Of a DNA stretch of 64,000 nucleotides, positions 35,870 to 47,609 are shown piece after piece. The stretch covers positions 49,497,574 to 49,561,573 of the forward strand of contig CM068842.1 in assembly GCA_028554795.2 (NCBI GenBank), written 5' to 3'. The notes under the pieces were generated by a model. It did no database searches. It was given only the letters and a program-made list of their open reading frames with translations, and had not been told where the DNA came from. This DNA comes from Sinohyriopsis cumingii. Lineage: Eukaryota; Mollusca; Bivalvia; Unionida; Unionidae. The position numbers and the translations under genes are program-made. How positions within the stretch are numbered: the stretch's first letter is position 1; every line of letters starts with the position of its first letter.

Positions 35870-37748
35870 GGAAAATTGATTAAAAAAATGTATGATGCAG
35901 TCAGCCACATCTATTATACTTTTCTGTTTCTTTGTGTATATTTAAATAATTTGTATGCATTAGCTTCATTATATTTCCTTCCTTTTTTCATATATAACTT
36001 AAGTGTTGTATGTATTGCTCTTTGGAGAGGGAGGTAACTGTGTTTTGTACCTCAATGTGAGAACTGTTTACATGACAATGTAGCATATTTTGGACTTAAC
36101 TTACTAAATATGGGAACAAAATGGTAACCATAATGTATTGTCTTGCACTTTCTGTAGCTGTCAAGGTTTGCACCCCTATTTTTATGAATATTATTCACAT
36201 TTCAATACAGACACACATAGACAATTGCATAGCATGTCAACTTGTATTCTTAAAGGTAATTGAACTCCACAGAAGCAGATAGAATTCACAGGAATCATAC
36301 ATAAACATACTGTTGTGAATGTTGAATGTCACCAGTGGAACGGTCTTAGAAATAATGATGCATATGGCATATTGCTTGCTATATTTTGGTGAGAAGAATG
36401 AAAGTTTTAGCATACCAACATAATTTCTACCTTCATGACCCCAGTGTGAAGTTGACATAAGAGATTCATATCTCACACTTGGGTGATAATAGGAAATGTT
36501 TCAGTGTTATGCATATATCTTGAAATTTCTAGGTTCAGTTAACAAAGGGGGAAAAGCTTAAAATTAAGTGGCAGTTTCATGCATTTGACAATACACATAC
36601 AGTTTCTCCTCTGAAATTCTTATGTTTTCACTGAATGTTAAAAGTACATCAATATCACTTGTTTTTTTTTTTCTTTCTTTTTGCAGGTCTCAGACTGAAT
36701 GGCAAAAGATTAGGATTAATCGGTTAGTCATGCTGAAAGAAACAATAGCTTGAATCTTATCCAGATACTCATTCTGATCTAAGAGCACAAGAGAGTGACT
36801 TTGACGGACAGATTTAGCTTCTGCAGGAGTTGTTTTATGGTATGTGCTTATTAAAAGCCAAGCCAGTGAAATGCATTTTACCGTGAACTGAATTTTCCAC
36901 TGTAAATATATTTGTTCTATACCATATCTTATTATTTACTATGATTTTGTAAACTCCAGAAAGCATTAAAGTCAACTGTAAGTAAATTGGTGTCTGAGAA
37001 GAAATTTCTCTGATAAATTGTATTGAGTAATTTGTATGTGTATGGTCAATTTCATTGGCTATGTATCAATGAATTTATTTGAGATGTCACTTTGTAAGTT
37101 TATCAGGGTCCCATACATCAGTATATCAATATTCCAGCACTATCTCATGTTAACTGATTAAACTTGGACTTCTCCAGACTAGCTACACTTGTGTTGCAAT
37201 TACCCCTCCCTCCCCCCACAACACACACTGACACAACACTGATGCTGCTATTAGCATCTCTAGAACGATAATGAAAAGTTAGGAACCGCTTCTTTATATC
37301 AATCTAAAAGTACTTCTAAAGCACATGATTTACTTAAATGTGTGATTTCTTTAAGTTTGCTAGAAGAGTTAACAGAAACTTTTCACTTCTGTCACTGACA
37401 ACTAACATAGCATTTCTGTCATTCCCTCCTAAAATTTTATAACTTCCAGATCTCTTCTTGACATTCACGAAACATTGTAAAGGAATTTTGATTCTGTACT
37501 GATGCTATGGTGGTAAACAAAGACCAAAAGCATTGTAGGTTGCAAACAATTTGAAATCTTTCAAGAAATGCAGTCAGTCATAACTCACAATGTAAATAAT
37601 GCAGTGCTTCTTGCCGCAAAAAAGTAACTTTTTTAAAAGCATAATGCCGTTTTTAGTTTTGTGCACAAAAAGTTTTTCTTTATACCATTGTACTAGATAA
37701 TGTCTAAATATGTGATATGTACACAACTTTTGACATAAACCATTTTCA
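35870..37748. other. Intron stretch between duplicated segments
   Basis: Mostly unique AT-rich sequence. At 36687-36838 a strong acceptor (tttctttctttttgcag) and a GTATGT donor enclose 152 bp, but every frame is closed by a stop, so this can only be a non-coding exon, if it is one. Confidence 0.4.
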
Positions 37749-38363
37749 GCAAATTTCTTAACTTAAGGCTATGGTGTGACTTTTTCAGCTATTATTGTTT
37801 ACTGTTTATACAGATATGGATATATTTGTGAACTAGGTGTTTCAGGCTTGTGTTGTTCTTGAAATTTATGTCAGGCATGTACACCTTCCATAGTTGTTCT
37901 GCAGTATGTTGATAGTGAAATACCAATAGTCAGCTAGGAAGAAGAGCTAGCCTCCCATAGCATTAGACATGCGAGTTCAAGGCAAGTAGAATATCTCAAA
38001 AATGGCTTGGATGACAACTATTTTCAATTGCATCAAGCTATTTAGTAGACAATGTTTATCAAAATTTTCATCCAAGGAAAAGGGCTTGCGTTTCCACTGT
38101 GAGTACCTCATGCTGTCAAAAATAGCCTTTGGATGTGAAAAATGCATGTATAAAATAGGGGTTGGGGTGCATAAACTTCATCTGCTATGAACTGCCATTG
38201 ACTTCTCTGGTCAAGTGAATAATATTCTTATGCTTTGTTTTAATATAGGTATCTAAAAATATGGACCTTTTTGACCTCACTTGTGAATTTGATTTTTATG
38301 ATTTCTTATAGTAGGTCACTGACTGCGGCATTAAATTTGTACATAAAAACTGGCCCCTGCCCC
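37749..38363 (+). repeat. Segmental duplication, copy 2
   Basis: Second copy of the segment at 35251. Both copies contain a 62-codon open frame (35502-35690 and 38002-38190) of identical length. All seven base differences between the two frames change an amino acid and none is silent, so I do not call them genes. Confidence 0.93.
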
Positions 38364-38674
38364 TAAAAAGAATTGAGTTTATCTAAAGCAATAAAAGAGT
38401 ACAGATCCCAGAACCAAACATCCTCATCTCCTTGAAAATGGGACTTGAATAAGTCTGATACCCGGAAATAGACTTGGAAATGAAAACAATGATATATGCC
38501 AAATTTAGATGTTTTAACAGACAAATTTCCAGCTACATGTACATTTGAGTACAGAAACGTACAATCAAAGATTGGTGTTGAAAATAACATTTCACATTTC
38601 AGCCATCAGTAAAATACCTGTAATTTTAATTCTTATTTTATTTGTACAACTGTTCAATAAAAAAGGACGTGCAT

Positions 38675-38976
38675 GTGTGTGATTTGGATTTTTAACATAG
38701 CTTTCAAATAATTTCAGTCATATCGCTACAATATCTGCACTGTGGCAGTTTATAGTGATGTCCAGCACTGGGGCATCATGCCACAGACACAGCATCATGT
38801 CCAACCCAGTCACAATATTCTGACAAGTCCAAACACTAACACAATGCTGAGTGCCTAGTGAGGCAGCTGTAAGTACCATTTTTATAAGTCTTTGGTATGA
38901 CTCAGCCAGGGTATAAACCTGCCACTTCCCGCATATGAGGTGGATGTTCTAACCACAAGGCCAATGGAGTGGTCAA
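38675..38976 (-). mobile_element. SINE family 2, copy 3
   Basis: Minus-strand copy: head at right ('tggccttgtggttagaacat' when complemented), box B region altered ('ggtataaacctg' on plus), and tail 'gtgtgtgatttggattttta' at left. Confidence 0.87.
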
Positions 38977-39251
38977 TATAAAAAGAAGATATGTCTGAAC
39001 AACATTTGCTGAAGTTGCTATTAAAGACACTCTGTGATGGTGGCGACAGTTGTTACTATAACATAATAATGACCACAGGCACAAAAGCAATTCAAAATGG
39101 CCATGTCATGTAATGTATACTTATCAGACTGAAAAATCACAGTCCATCACAGGTTAACACCCTGAGACACCACATGTCCCTCTCAAGTAATTATTAGCCC
39201 AGTGTGTTCATAATATTAATGCACACTGATCTTGTTTTGTTTCGGTTTCAG

Positions 39252-39338
39252 CTCAGGTCGATTCCACCATTATAAGGACAGCAGAGTTCGAGCTCAAGCT
39301 GAAATTAATGACAATCTTCTGACAGAAACACAACAAAG
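39252..39338 (+). CDS. Possible orphan coding exon on the strand opposite paxillin
   Basis: The segment is 87 bp, preceded by a textbook acceptor (tcttgttttgtttcggtttcag) broken only by one G-pair, and followed by AAAG and the consensus donor gtgagacc. Skipping one base, the frame is open end to end and encodes 28 residues reading SGRFHHYKDSRVRAQAEIND then NLLTETQQ, plus the start of a further codon. The other two frames contain stops. The exon is a multiple of three. The composition is charged, soluble and not repeat-like, unlike other frames nearby. I do not recognise the family and found no clear partner exons on the plus strand within several kilobases. It could be one exon of a gene nested in the 25.7-kb intron, or a chance pairing of splice signals. 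Confidence 0.45.
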
Positions 39339-39721
39339 GTGAGACCATTTATAAGGAAATTCAAACACTTCTCGAGGATAAAAATTTCACTTTCAAGCAG
39401 TATAATTAATCGAGTCTAAATCTGGGAAGAGTGTTGATTACAATGTGAAAAGTGTACAAAATTCTCAGATTTATGTACTCTGTTCTTAAAGATCTCTGAG
39501 ACATTTTTTTTTGAACTAGGTCATCTAACAAGGACTAGGTAAAAATTGAAGCTGATGGGGGCCTTGAGGACTCAAATAAAATATTCTAAATTCAGTCCTA
39601 TTGTCAACATTTTTGAGGGCTTTTCACTCTCTCCATGAAACGTCAAAGCACCTTAACCCTCTGACCCAACGTCAATCTCCTTTCAACAAATAATACAAAG
39701 CTCTCTGTTTAGAACTTGGTA

Positions 39722-39767
39722 CCCTCACCCACCCACACCCACACCCACACACACACATATATATATA
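39722..39767. repeat. Simple repeat, CCCACA/CA/TA-rich
   Basis: 'cacccacccacacccacacc' running into 'acacacacatatatatataa'. Confidence 0.9.
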
Positions 39768-39769
39768 AA

Positions 39770-41700
39770 CCATTACATGATCTGGAAGAAAATAATTATC
39801 TTCAGATAAAACAAAATATCTCTGCTAAAAAAAAATCAGCCATACGATACCCAGCCCAAACCCCCAGCAAATGAAATGGTTAGTACCTTACAATAGATGA
39901 ATTTTTGCTATGTGCATGCATGTTATTTGTTGATTAAGCTTACATTATAGGTGACACACTGTAAAAGACATTTTGCTGACATTAGACAGCTTCATGATAA
40001 ATATTGGAAGTATTGACACTGAAGCCTACAAGTTACACTACTGATCTAATAGGCAGGGAAACTTGGAGTGGGATGCCAACACGCAGGAAAGATATTTATC
40101 ATCAAAGACCAGCAAACATTAAGCACACCAACTCAACAAACACGATAATATTTAGTGGAAGACAGAAATTATATAAAATTCACACATAAAACAACTGCTC
40201 TCCTGAAAATCTAAGCATGGGTATTAGTCTTACAAAGGAAAGCAGGTACATACAACAATAAAATAACCAAGTAAATAACTTCTTTATGTTAATCCAAAGT
40301 TTTTCCAAAAGCTTGATTTGGCCAGAGTATCTTTAACAACCTCCCATTCAGCCACCATGATGGCAAATGTGATACAAGTCAAAAGTGTGATTAAAGGTTC
40401 ATACAAATTTGTAATTGTATTTGTAATTTTCTAAATAAATTTGTGATACAATCATTTTGTAAAACAATTAATTTTTGGAGTTATTTTGTCATCGCAAATG
40501 AAAACAAACTTTTAAAAACGTTCTTTACATGTGGAAACTACTGAAGAAATGAAGTACAGTGGAAAAAGTAATGTAGTATGTACCACCGGAAAAACAAAAT
40601 AGTGGTAAACTGGTAACACAACACATCTCTACTTAAGGCAAATGCATCTGAAAACATACTTCCCATCACAGAGTACTTGACAAAGGACTAGTATCAATTC
40701 ATTTAAACATCACAAGAAATAAGACTGACTACTAATGAGCACACAATCAAAACAACCAAAAGTCTTACTAAATATACAAGCTATCCAACATGGAAGTAAA
40801 ATTCCAGGAAGATCAAGTTCCTGACTTTTTAATGGATCTTCAGTTTTTAGTTCTTTAAAGTTGTATCAGTAAATTAATTTTCCAATGAAATGCATCTGTT
40901 CTTTATACTCAATGACTAATGAGCATTATCAGACACTTTTCTACTACTCTTTGGAACCACCTCAAATTGATGCAGGTTTCAAAATGACCAGAAAAATTCA
41001 AGGACTTTGTGCAAACCCTATATAGCTTGTTCTACTTTGACATTCAAGAGGTAAACATCTGACAGACTGTTAACATCTACTGCCTGTGCCTTGATATCTT
41101 GAACACACTAAATACCATTTACCATACATGACCCACCTACCTAATCCTCAAGGATACACCCTAATTCAGACTCCAAAAGATGTCCAAAAGAATGATATTC
41201 TCCCAAGGCCAATCAAGACCTTCCTTATTTATTCTATATGCTTTATTTTGAAAACCTAACAGAAATGAAGAAAATCAAAGATTTTTTCCAGAAGTAATAC
41301 TTGTACAATTTCCTTCCCAACCAGGATATTTAACTTTTTTGATCTTGAGAATTTTTGTTTTTCAAATAATGATGGACAGAATTAGTTTTTTCTTTCAACA
41401 GATCAGATGAAGAGTATTTTTTTTCTTCAAACTATCTGAAGCCAGAAGTTTGCAAATGTTTAAAATAAATACAAGAACACCCACCACACATAAAAAAATT
41501 AAATGGCCAGTCCCTAACAGCTGGGGAAACTAGATCAAACAAGCCTCTCTGCAGACTTTGAGCCAATCAAATTGGGAATCACACCCATGGTTACACCATC
41601 CAGCATTACCTTAGACAAGCTACATTAATGTAAACTTTTATATGTGGCAATGGGATTTACAAAATTGGCAAAGAGGTGTAGTCATGGTTTGCGGGACAGT
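39770..41700. other. Intron stretch, nothing recognised
   Basis: AT-rich unique sequence. 'attccaggaagatcaagttc' near 40800 and 'aattcaaggactttgtgcaa' near 40995 recall the hAT-type MITE motifs at 8.1 and 11.5 kb but no termini can be drawn. Confidence 0.4.
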
Positions 41701-41720
41701 GATTAGTCCTGAGTGATTAG

Positions 41721-41973
41721 CTGTTGTTGTTGTTGTGGGGTTTAACGCCATTTTTCAGCACACGATAGGCTATACACGGCGGCCAGTATTAATCGTGGAG
41801 GAAGAACCCGGGAAAACCCCTAAAAGAACCACCAACCCATGAGAAGCTACTGGCAAGCTTTCTCACATAACCACATTGGCTGAATCCGAGACTCGAACCG
41901 CCGCAGACAGAGGTGAGATGGCAGTGATCCATAACGAAGAGCGCTTTAGACCACTCTGCCACTTGGGGCCCCA
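41721..41973 (-). mobile_element. SINE family 1, copy 8, with 13-bp target-site duplication
   Basis: Full-length minus-strand copy with tail (GTT)n GGGGTTTAACGCC at left and head at right. It is flanked by cctgagtgattag at 41708-41720 and 41974-41986. Well preserved, so one of the youngest insertions. Confidence 0.95.
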
Positions 41974-42040
41974 CCTGAGTGATTAGAAAAAATATCCTTT
42001 TTAAAGCCTTATATGTTGTCAAACATCATCCCTTTGCTTT

Positions 42041-42255
42041 TAGTTTGTTTCATACAGCATCAAGAATTTTCTCCTATCTGTAACTCGGTAAATCTTCAGG
42101 TCAGCATCATTAAATGTAGCTAAAAGTACCTAATTCATTTCAAACAAAGCATTTAAAATGAACTGGGTATATTTAGCTGTGTTTAATGATGCTGACTAGA
42201 AAATGTACTGAGTTACAGATAGGAGAAAATTAACAATGCTGTATGGAATAAACTA
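42041..42255. mobile_element. 215-bp hairpin (foldback) MITE
   Basis: Left arm and complemented right arm match for about 100 bp each: 'catacagcat', 'ttttctcctatctgtaactc', 'gtcagcatcattaaa' and 'agctaaa' all recur in register, with a centre of only a few bases near 42150. The outer ends are tagtttgtttcatacagcat and, complemented, tagtttattccatacagcat. No open frame. A transcript of it would fold into one long stem. Confidence 0.88.
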
Positions 42256-44760
42256 GTAACCAAACAGAACATTGATGGATAAGATATGGTTCCAGATATC
42301 CCAACATTTATCAGCCTCGCCTGCCTTGAGTAATAATGCTGCCTGAACAATTTACAGCCTAATCAAGTCCTTGTGACATTAAATGGAAGGCAAATATATC
42401 AAAAACAAAAACAAAAAAACAAAAAAAATTTAAAACTAACAAATAATAATAAAATATTTATATATCTTTATTTTTAAAAGATAAAGTATACATTACCCAA
42501 TTAAAATGATGTACAAATCGACTACCAATTTTCTAATTCACAACTATGCCTTGTTTTGCAGCATTTTGTAAACAATACCTGACCAACAGGAATTTCCAGA
42601 TCCTCTGCCTTCTGATCACTTGATTCCCAAAAAGTGAAATAAGTTAAAATTAGGTAAATATATTGAAAATGCTGTTTTTACTGGTCTAGTCACGTAAAGA
42701 TAAAGAAAGTATCACTACAGATATCTTGTGTTTCAACACCAACACCTATCCACATGTTTTCCCCCACCAGAACCAGGCGTCAAGCCTGTTATAGCATTTC
42801 TGTCAAAATTATTAATTCAAGCTTTCTCATAGTCACACCTAGCAATCACTGTGTAGCTGAGGTAGTATGGATAAAATGGGCATCAGAGATCTCAGAAACG
42901 CTTAATTACGCATATTTGGATGCCAACTTTTTATCTGGGACACAGAAAATCTCTCAGGCGGGAGTCCTCCGTACGTATGTAATAGGTGCGCAGCAAAATT
43001 CAAAGACTTGCCAGTCCTGCTTCAGCCACATGCTTTGTGGGAAAATGTGTTGATCAGTTAGCTGTGCTGATATTTACAATGATAGAATTCAGTGACTGAA
43101 AGACCCCTTGAAACATAAATGTTGCCATTTTATAAGAGTACATAAGAAAGAACATGATGCAATAGCTGGGTGGCAAGTTTAAAGGCTTTGACTGGCGGCC
43201 AAGTGATAAATGTAGATATTAACAGTGATTGATTTCAGAGGCAGAAAAACCCAGAGATGTACATGTGGTCATTTATAAAAGTACATCAAATGAACAACTT
43301 TAACTTTCGTTATTGTGTTCATTTCTGAATGCAGCGGAATAAGCAGTGCACGTGACCTCAGAATCAAGACAAAAATGTAAACTTCGCCTTCTGTTAGGAA
43401 AGCGAAAACGACTTCACCCTGTGATTATTTAAGAGGTACATTGACTGACCATACCATATTTCTTTTAACTGCCCCTTGCCTTAGCCCAATTAGTTCTAGT
43501 ATTGTAGCGAAATGTTTTCATCAAGGCATCAGTAGCTAGGCCTAGTTTTTATATCAATTACGTTGACAAACAAACTCTTGCCAATTCACAAGCATTATGT
43601 TTTGATAGCTAATTGACCATTAACCCTTTTCCGAGTAAGGTAGCAACTATCCAATTTCCTGCATGCTATCCTTTGATAATAAAACATAAAAACTTGTGTT
43701 TTAAGATCAGAATGGGTGATCTGGATATATACTAACTGCCTTTTATACACTATTTCGTCATAAAATTAGTTTGAAAGTGAACCAGTAGGCCTAATAGGAA
43801 ATAATGGCGGACTTCGCTAAGTCTGGGATGTACCAGTTTATTAGATTGTCTGTTTTCTTAAATCATCAGGCAAATATATTCAGAAAAAATATACAAATCA
43901 TTGAAACCAAAGCCTAGGAATTATTTTATTAAAGATTTAACTTTAAATTGCAAATTATGTAGGTCAGAAACGTATGGGACAAAACAACAAATCAGATACT
44001 ATTTATTTGCCTAAAATTACAAAAGTACATATACAAATAAATAAACCATAAATTTGCGATCATGTCAATGGACTGTTGTAATGAAGCTATATTATTGTGA
44101 GTGATTACATTATGAAAACCTCTCCATCTTAAAATAGTTCCACTCACACGTCTGTGTTGATTTTGTAGGAAAGAAGGGACTGCAACTTTTGATGGTGGGA
44201 CTCCTAGTTTGAAAACCAAGCGAGACCTGTGTGTCTGTGTGTGTATATACATACATACATATATATATATATTAAACCTGTCTACTTGTGAATTAATTTA
44301 TACCCTTGTTTTATGCCTCTAGAAACCTGCACTGGATACCCACAAATCTGCAGTGGCATCTGACTGTCCATACATGCATATGACTCATTTATTTCCAAGT
44401 ACCCAGCAAAATTTTTATTTACTTAACATTATGTTACATAATCATTGGAAATCTCTAGGCTATTCATGCTTCTGTGGCATTTTTGTTCTCGCTCCAAAAC
44501 ATGTTTACACTGTGAATGTATCCTTTACTGAAATAGTGAAAGCCCTGTTGTCTGATTTTCAATGATAAATCAATATCTCTCAAATTAGGAGAAAAATTCA
44601 GAGCAAGATTGGCCAATTGTGCTCGACATTATAGCAATGAAGATGCCATATTTTATACTTGTTTGTCTAAGGCATCAACAGACTGGATTATCTCCCACAC
44701 AGGGGTGGAACTACATAAACGAGAGGTCAACTTTGATGAGGAATACTTTTTTACATTCAA
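42256..44760. other. Intron stretch upstream of LD2, downstream of LD1 exon
   Basis: Largely unique. A TA/CA microsatellite lies at 44240-44272. The 99-codon plus frame at 42754-43053 has no splice-consistent or family features and is not called. Confidence 0.45.
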
Positions 44761-44766
44761 AATTAC

Positions 44767-44984
44767 CTGATCTCCAAATTGGTCAGGTGGGGGAATGGTC
44801 TCTAAAAGATCTTGAGGCGGTGGCGGCAGGGGTGGGGGTGTTTCGCTGCGCCGTTGTGACTGATCTGCAGTGTGGTACACATAACCAGTGTTGCTGCCTT
44901 GCTGTGAATTTTGCTGTGTGGATGATTTACTCAGGAATCTATTGTGGCCGCTGGTTGTGGACTGCAGGTCTGCTAGTAATGCAT
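44767..44984 (-). CDS. PXN: Paxillin coding exon with LD1 and proline-rich segment
   Basis: This 218-nt exon starts in mid-codon: the G of the first Asp must come from the preceding exon, as in vertebrates, where exon 1 encodes MDDL plus one base. It follows a TTTCTTTTCAAG acceptor and ends in frame at GATCAG before GTAATT. It encodes residues 1-73 of the visible protein. LD1 is at residues 1-10 (DALLADLQST), a short helix that in known paxillins binds vinculin, parvin/actopaxin and ILK partners. A Gln/Ser-rich linker contains TGYVYHTA, roughly where vertebrate Tyr31 sits. A proline-rich stretch, ETPPPLPPPPQDLLE, at residues 48-62 corresponds to the vertebrate VPPPVPPPP SH3-binding site. The exon closes with DQFGDQ. 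Exon identity is secure; the start of the protein is missing. Confidence 0.95.
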
Positions 44985-45034
44985 CTTGAAAAGAAAGGAT
45001 AATGTTACTATTCCTACTACAACTATTCCGGAAC

Positions 45035-46077
45035 ATGTCTCAGAAATATGGCATTAATACCACAATCAAGCAGTGTTCATAACAGGTGCATAAACTAAGG
45101 GATTAATACAACAATCAAGCAGTGTTTGTAACATGATCATAAAACATGCAATTAATACCACAATCAAGCACTCTTCGTAACATGGTCATAAAACATGGGA
45201 TTAATGCCACAATCAAGCACTGTTTGTAACATGATCATAAAACATGGGATTAATGCCACAATCAAGCACTCTTCGTAACATGGTCATAAAACATGGGATT
45301 AATGCCACAATCAAGCACTGTTTGTAACATGATCATAAAACATGGGATTAATACCACAATCAAGCACTGTTTGTAACATGATCATAAAACATGCAATTAA
45401 TACCACAATCAAGCACTGTTTGTAACATGATCATAAAACGTGGGATTAATACCACAATCAAGCACTGTTTGTAACATGATCATAAAACATGCAATTAATA
45501 CCACAATCAAGCACTGTTTGTAACATGATCATAAAACATGGGATTAATACCACAATCAAGCACTCTTCGTAACATGGTCATAAAACATGGGATTAATGCC
45601 ACAATCAAGCACTGTTTGTAACATGATCATAAAACATGGGATTAATACCACAATCAAGCACTGTTTGTAACATGATCATAAAACATGGGATTAATACCAC
45701 AATCAAGCACTGTTCGTAACATGATCATAAAACATGCAATTAATACCACAATCAAGCACTGTTTGTAACATGATCATAAAACATGGGATTAATACCACAA
45801 TCAAGCACTGTTTGTAACATGATCATAAAACATGGGATTAATACCACAATCAAGCAGTGTTTGTAACACAATCATAAAACATGGAATAATAACCAACATC
45901 AAGCAGTGTTTGTAACATTATCATAAAACATGGAATTAATACCACAATCAAGCAGTGTTTTAGCACAATCATAAAACATGAGATTAATACCACAATCAAG
46001 CAGTGTTTGTAAAATTTTCAGAAAACATGGGATTAATACAGCAATCAAGTAGTGCTTGTAACATGATCATAAAACAT
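45035..46077. repeat. 49-bp minisatellite, about 21 units
   Basis: The unit is acatgggattaataccacaa, tcaagcactgtttgtaacat and gatcataaa. Variants (gcaatt for gggatt; ctcttcgtaacatggtcat for ctgtttgtaacatgatcat; aatgcc for aatacc) alternate in blocks, implying duplication of multi-unit segments. Outer units at both ends are more diverged. The array begins 50 bp upstream of the LD1 exon acceptor and one further unit is displaced beyond a SINE (see 46318-46368). Confidence 0.96.
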
Positions 46078-46317
46078 TAAATCGAGTGGCCGAGTGGTCT
46101 AAAGTGTTCTCCGTTACGGATCACTGCCATCTCACCTCTGTCTGTGTGGGTTCGAGTCTCTGATTCAGCCAAATTGGTTATGTGAGAAAGCTTGCCAGTA
46201 GCTTTTCGTGGGTCGGTGGTTCTTTCCGGGGTTCATCCTCCACCATTAATACTGGCTGCCATGTATGGCCTATTGTGTGCTGAAAAATGGCATTAAACTC
46301 TACAACAACAACAACAA
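46078..46317 (+). mobile_element. SINE family 1, copy 9, inserted into the 49-bp array
   Basis: Plus-strand copy lacking the first 8-10 bases of the head ('cgagtggccgagtggtctaa' onwards), with tail 'ggcattaaactctacaacaa'. The minisatellite stops at its left edge and resumes at its right edge. Confidence 0.92.
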
Positions 46318-46368
46318 GATCAATACCACAATCAATCAGCATTTGTGGCAAGATCATAAAACAAAGAC
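46318..46368. repeat. Displaced unit of the 49-bp minisatellite
   Basis: 'gatcaataccacaatcaatc' to 'gcaagatcataaaacaaa' is one diverged unit beyond the SINE. Confidence 0.85.
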
Positions 46369-46899
46369 AATGGTTGGGAACATCAGAACAAATGCTATAC
46401 TACTTCAACATTTTGTCTTCTTTGATCTCTAACAAAATCCATCAAGCCACAAGAAAGGATGCATTATCAGCAAAGATTATTATGGCTTTCATTATTCCAA
46501 ATATGCCCAAACCATTATCTGGATGTCTATATTCCATGAGCATGAAAAATAAATGGAATCTTTATCCTGGTACAATTTAAAAACTAAGTATATCTAGGCA
46601 GTTGGACCCATAAAATGAAAATGTGGCAATGTAAAAAATGTACCACATGAAATTCACTTAAACCCCATGACTGTAAATGTAAATATAACCACTGACCCAA
46701 TTTTTTTAATTATATTCTCTCTTTATCTCTCTCTAAGTTTTTAATTTCTTTTATTTCTCATGACAAATAACCAGGAATTTTCTAAGGTGCCAATACTGCA
46801 TAGTCTTGCAGACATATAAACTACTATATCAAGTTTATGATTTGAAAGCCGAGTACAAGAGCTCTTTCAATATTATCTACACACACATTGGTACAACAC

Positions 46900-47040
46900 A
46901 CCCTCAATATGGCCAAGGCTAGTGTGACAGTAAAATTGTACAGATCAAGCAATTTATTATAAGGAGGTTTCATAATAAGGTGGTATACTCTATGACTCCA
47001 TGACCTGTGTTATAATGGAGTACCAGTTGTATGTATTCTA
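46900..47040. mobile_element. Possible short MITE related to the 97-bp array
   Basis: 'acagtaaaattgtacagatc' at left and, complemented, 'tacagtagaatacatacaac' at right are imperfect inverted repeats. The inner phrase 'tgtgttataatggagtacca' matches the 97-bp minisatellite unit. Confidence 0.5.
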
Positions 47041-47349
47041 CTGTATGTAAAGGGCTAAGCATCTGTACTTTATTTGCTGGGCAAGTCTGAAAAATGACCT
47101 CAAATGACCCAATTAATTATTTTCTAAATTCTTTCTTTTTGTTTAAATACTCTATAGTGTTATGTATATTCCATTTGCATCTTTCATTTGGTTTTTAGTA
47201 CTCATTATATGCTGTGTATTTTGTAAAAATGTATTTGGTTGCTGACCTTGTCCAAAATCAAGTTCATTTTCTACCTGACCAGAATCATTAATTTTTGTTT
47301 AAATTTGTAAAACAACATGTTTATCTCAATCTCAGTCCACAATATTGAA

Positions 47350-47371
47350 AATTCCCTCCCCCCCCCCCAAT
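47350..47371. repeat. C tract
   Basis: 'ccctcccccccccc' homopolymer-rich stretch. Confidence 0.8.
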
Positions 47372-47609
47372 GCAGGGTCTACCTGATGTTTACCACATAC
47401 TATATTTTAATTTTAGTAACAGACCTTGTCTACTTATAGCTTTGATTGTTCTGGAAGTGAACTTTTGTCCTACATCCTGGTTCTTCTTTCTTGTCTTAAT
47501 TTTTTTATATAATCTAATTTATCTAGAAATTATTCATCTGTGCTACTGAATAAGAATTTGAGCCAGAATCAATGTTGTGTTCAATGTTTGGTTTCATTTG
47601 GGCTTAAAG

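Larger units (their letters stand above)
990..44984 (-). other. PXN: Paxillin gene, visible part (8 coding exons, 7 complete introns)
   Basis: Paxillin is a cytoplasmic scaffold at integrin adhesions. Its N-terminal LD motifs bind FAK, vinculin and Arf-GAPs, and its C-terminal LIM domains target it to adhesions. Read on the minus strand, eight exons join without a frame break into 513 residues carrying LD1, a proline-rich stretch, LD2, LD3, LD4, LD5, LIM1, LIM2 and the start of LIM3, in the canonical order. Intron sizes from 5' to 3' are 25734, 6836, 4881, 1792, 2284, 246 and 684 bp. The five LD motifs, with LD1 as LDALLADLQSTTSG, indicate paxillin rather than an LD-poor paralogue such as leupaxin. 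The start codon exon was searched for to the right of 44984 (pattern Met-Asp/Glu-Asp-Leu ending in G before GT) and not found, so it probably lies outside. The 3' end is cut by the left edge. Confidence 0.96.

Noticed and set aside
36687..36838. Plus-strand exon between a good acceptor and GTATGT
   Set aside because: All three frames contain stops within 65 bases; kept only as a remark.
35502..38190. Duplicated 62-residue gene
   Set aside because: The frame is intact twice, but all seven differences are non-silent and no family is recognisable. Neutral drift in a recent duplicate explains it.
44090..44252. Extra paxillin exon between LD1 and LD2 (frame with SRLVFKLGVPPSK)
   Set aside because: No acceptor/donor pair in phase, no similarity to the vertebrate Tyr118 exon, and LD1 and LD2 exons already join in phase 0.
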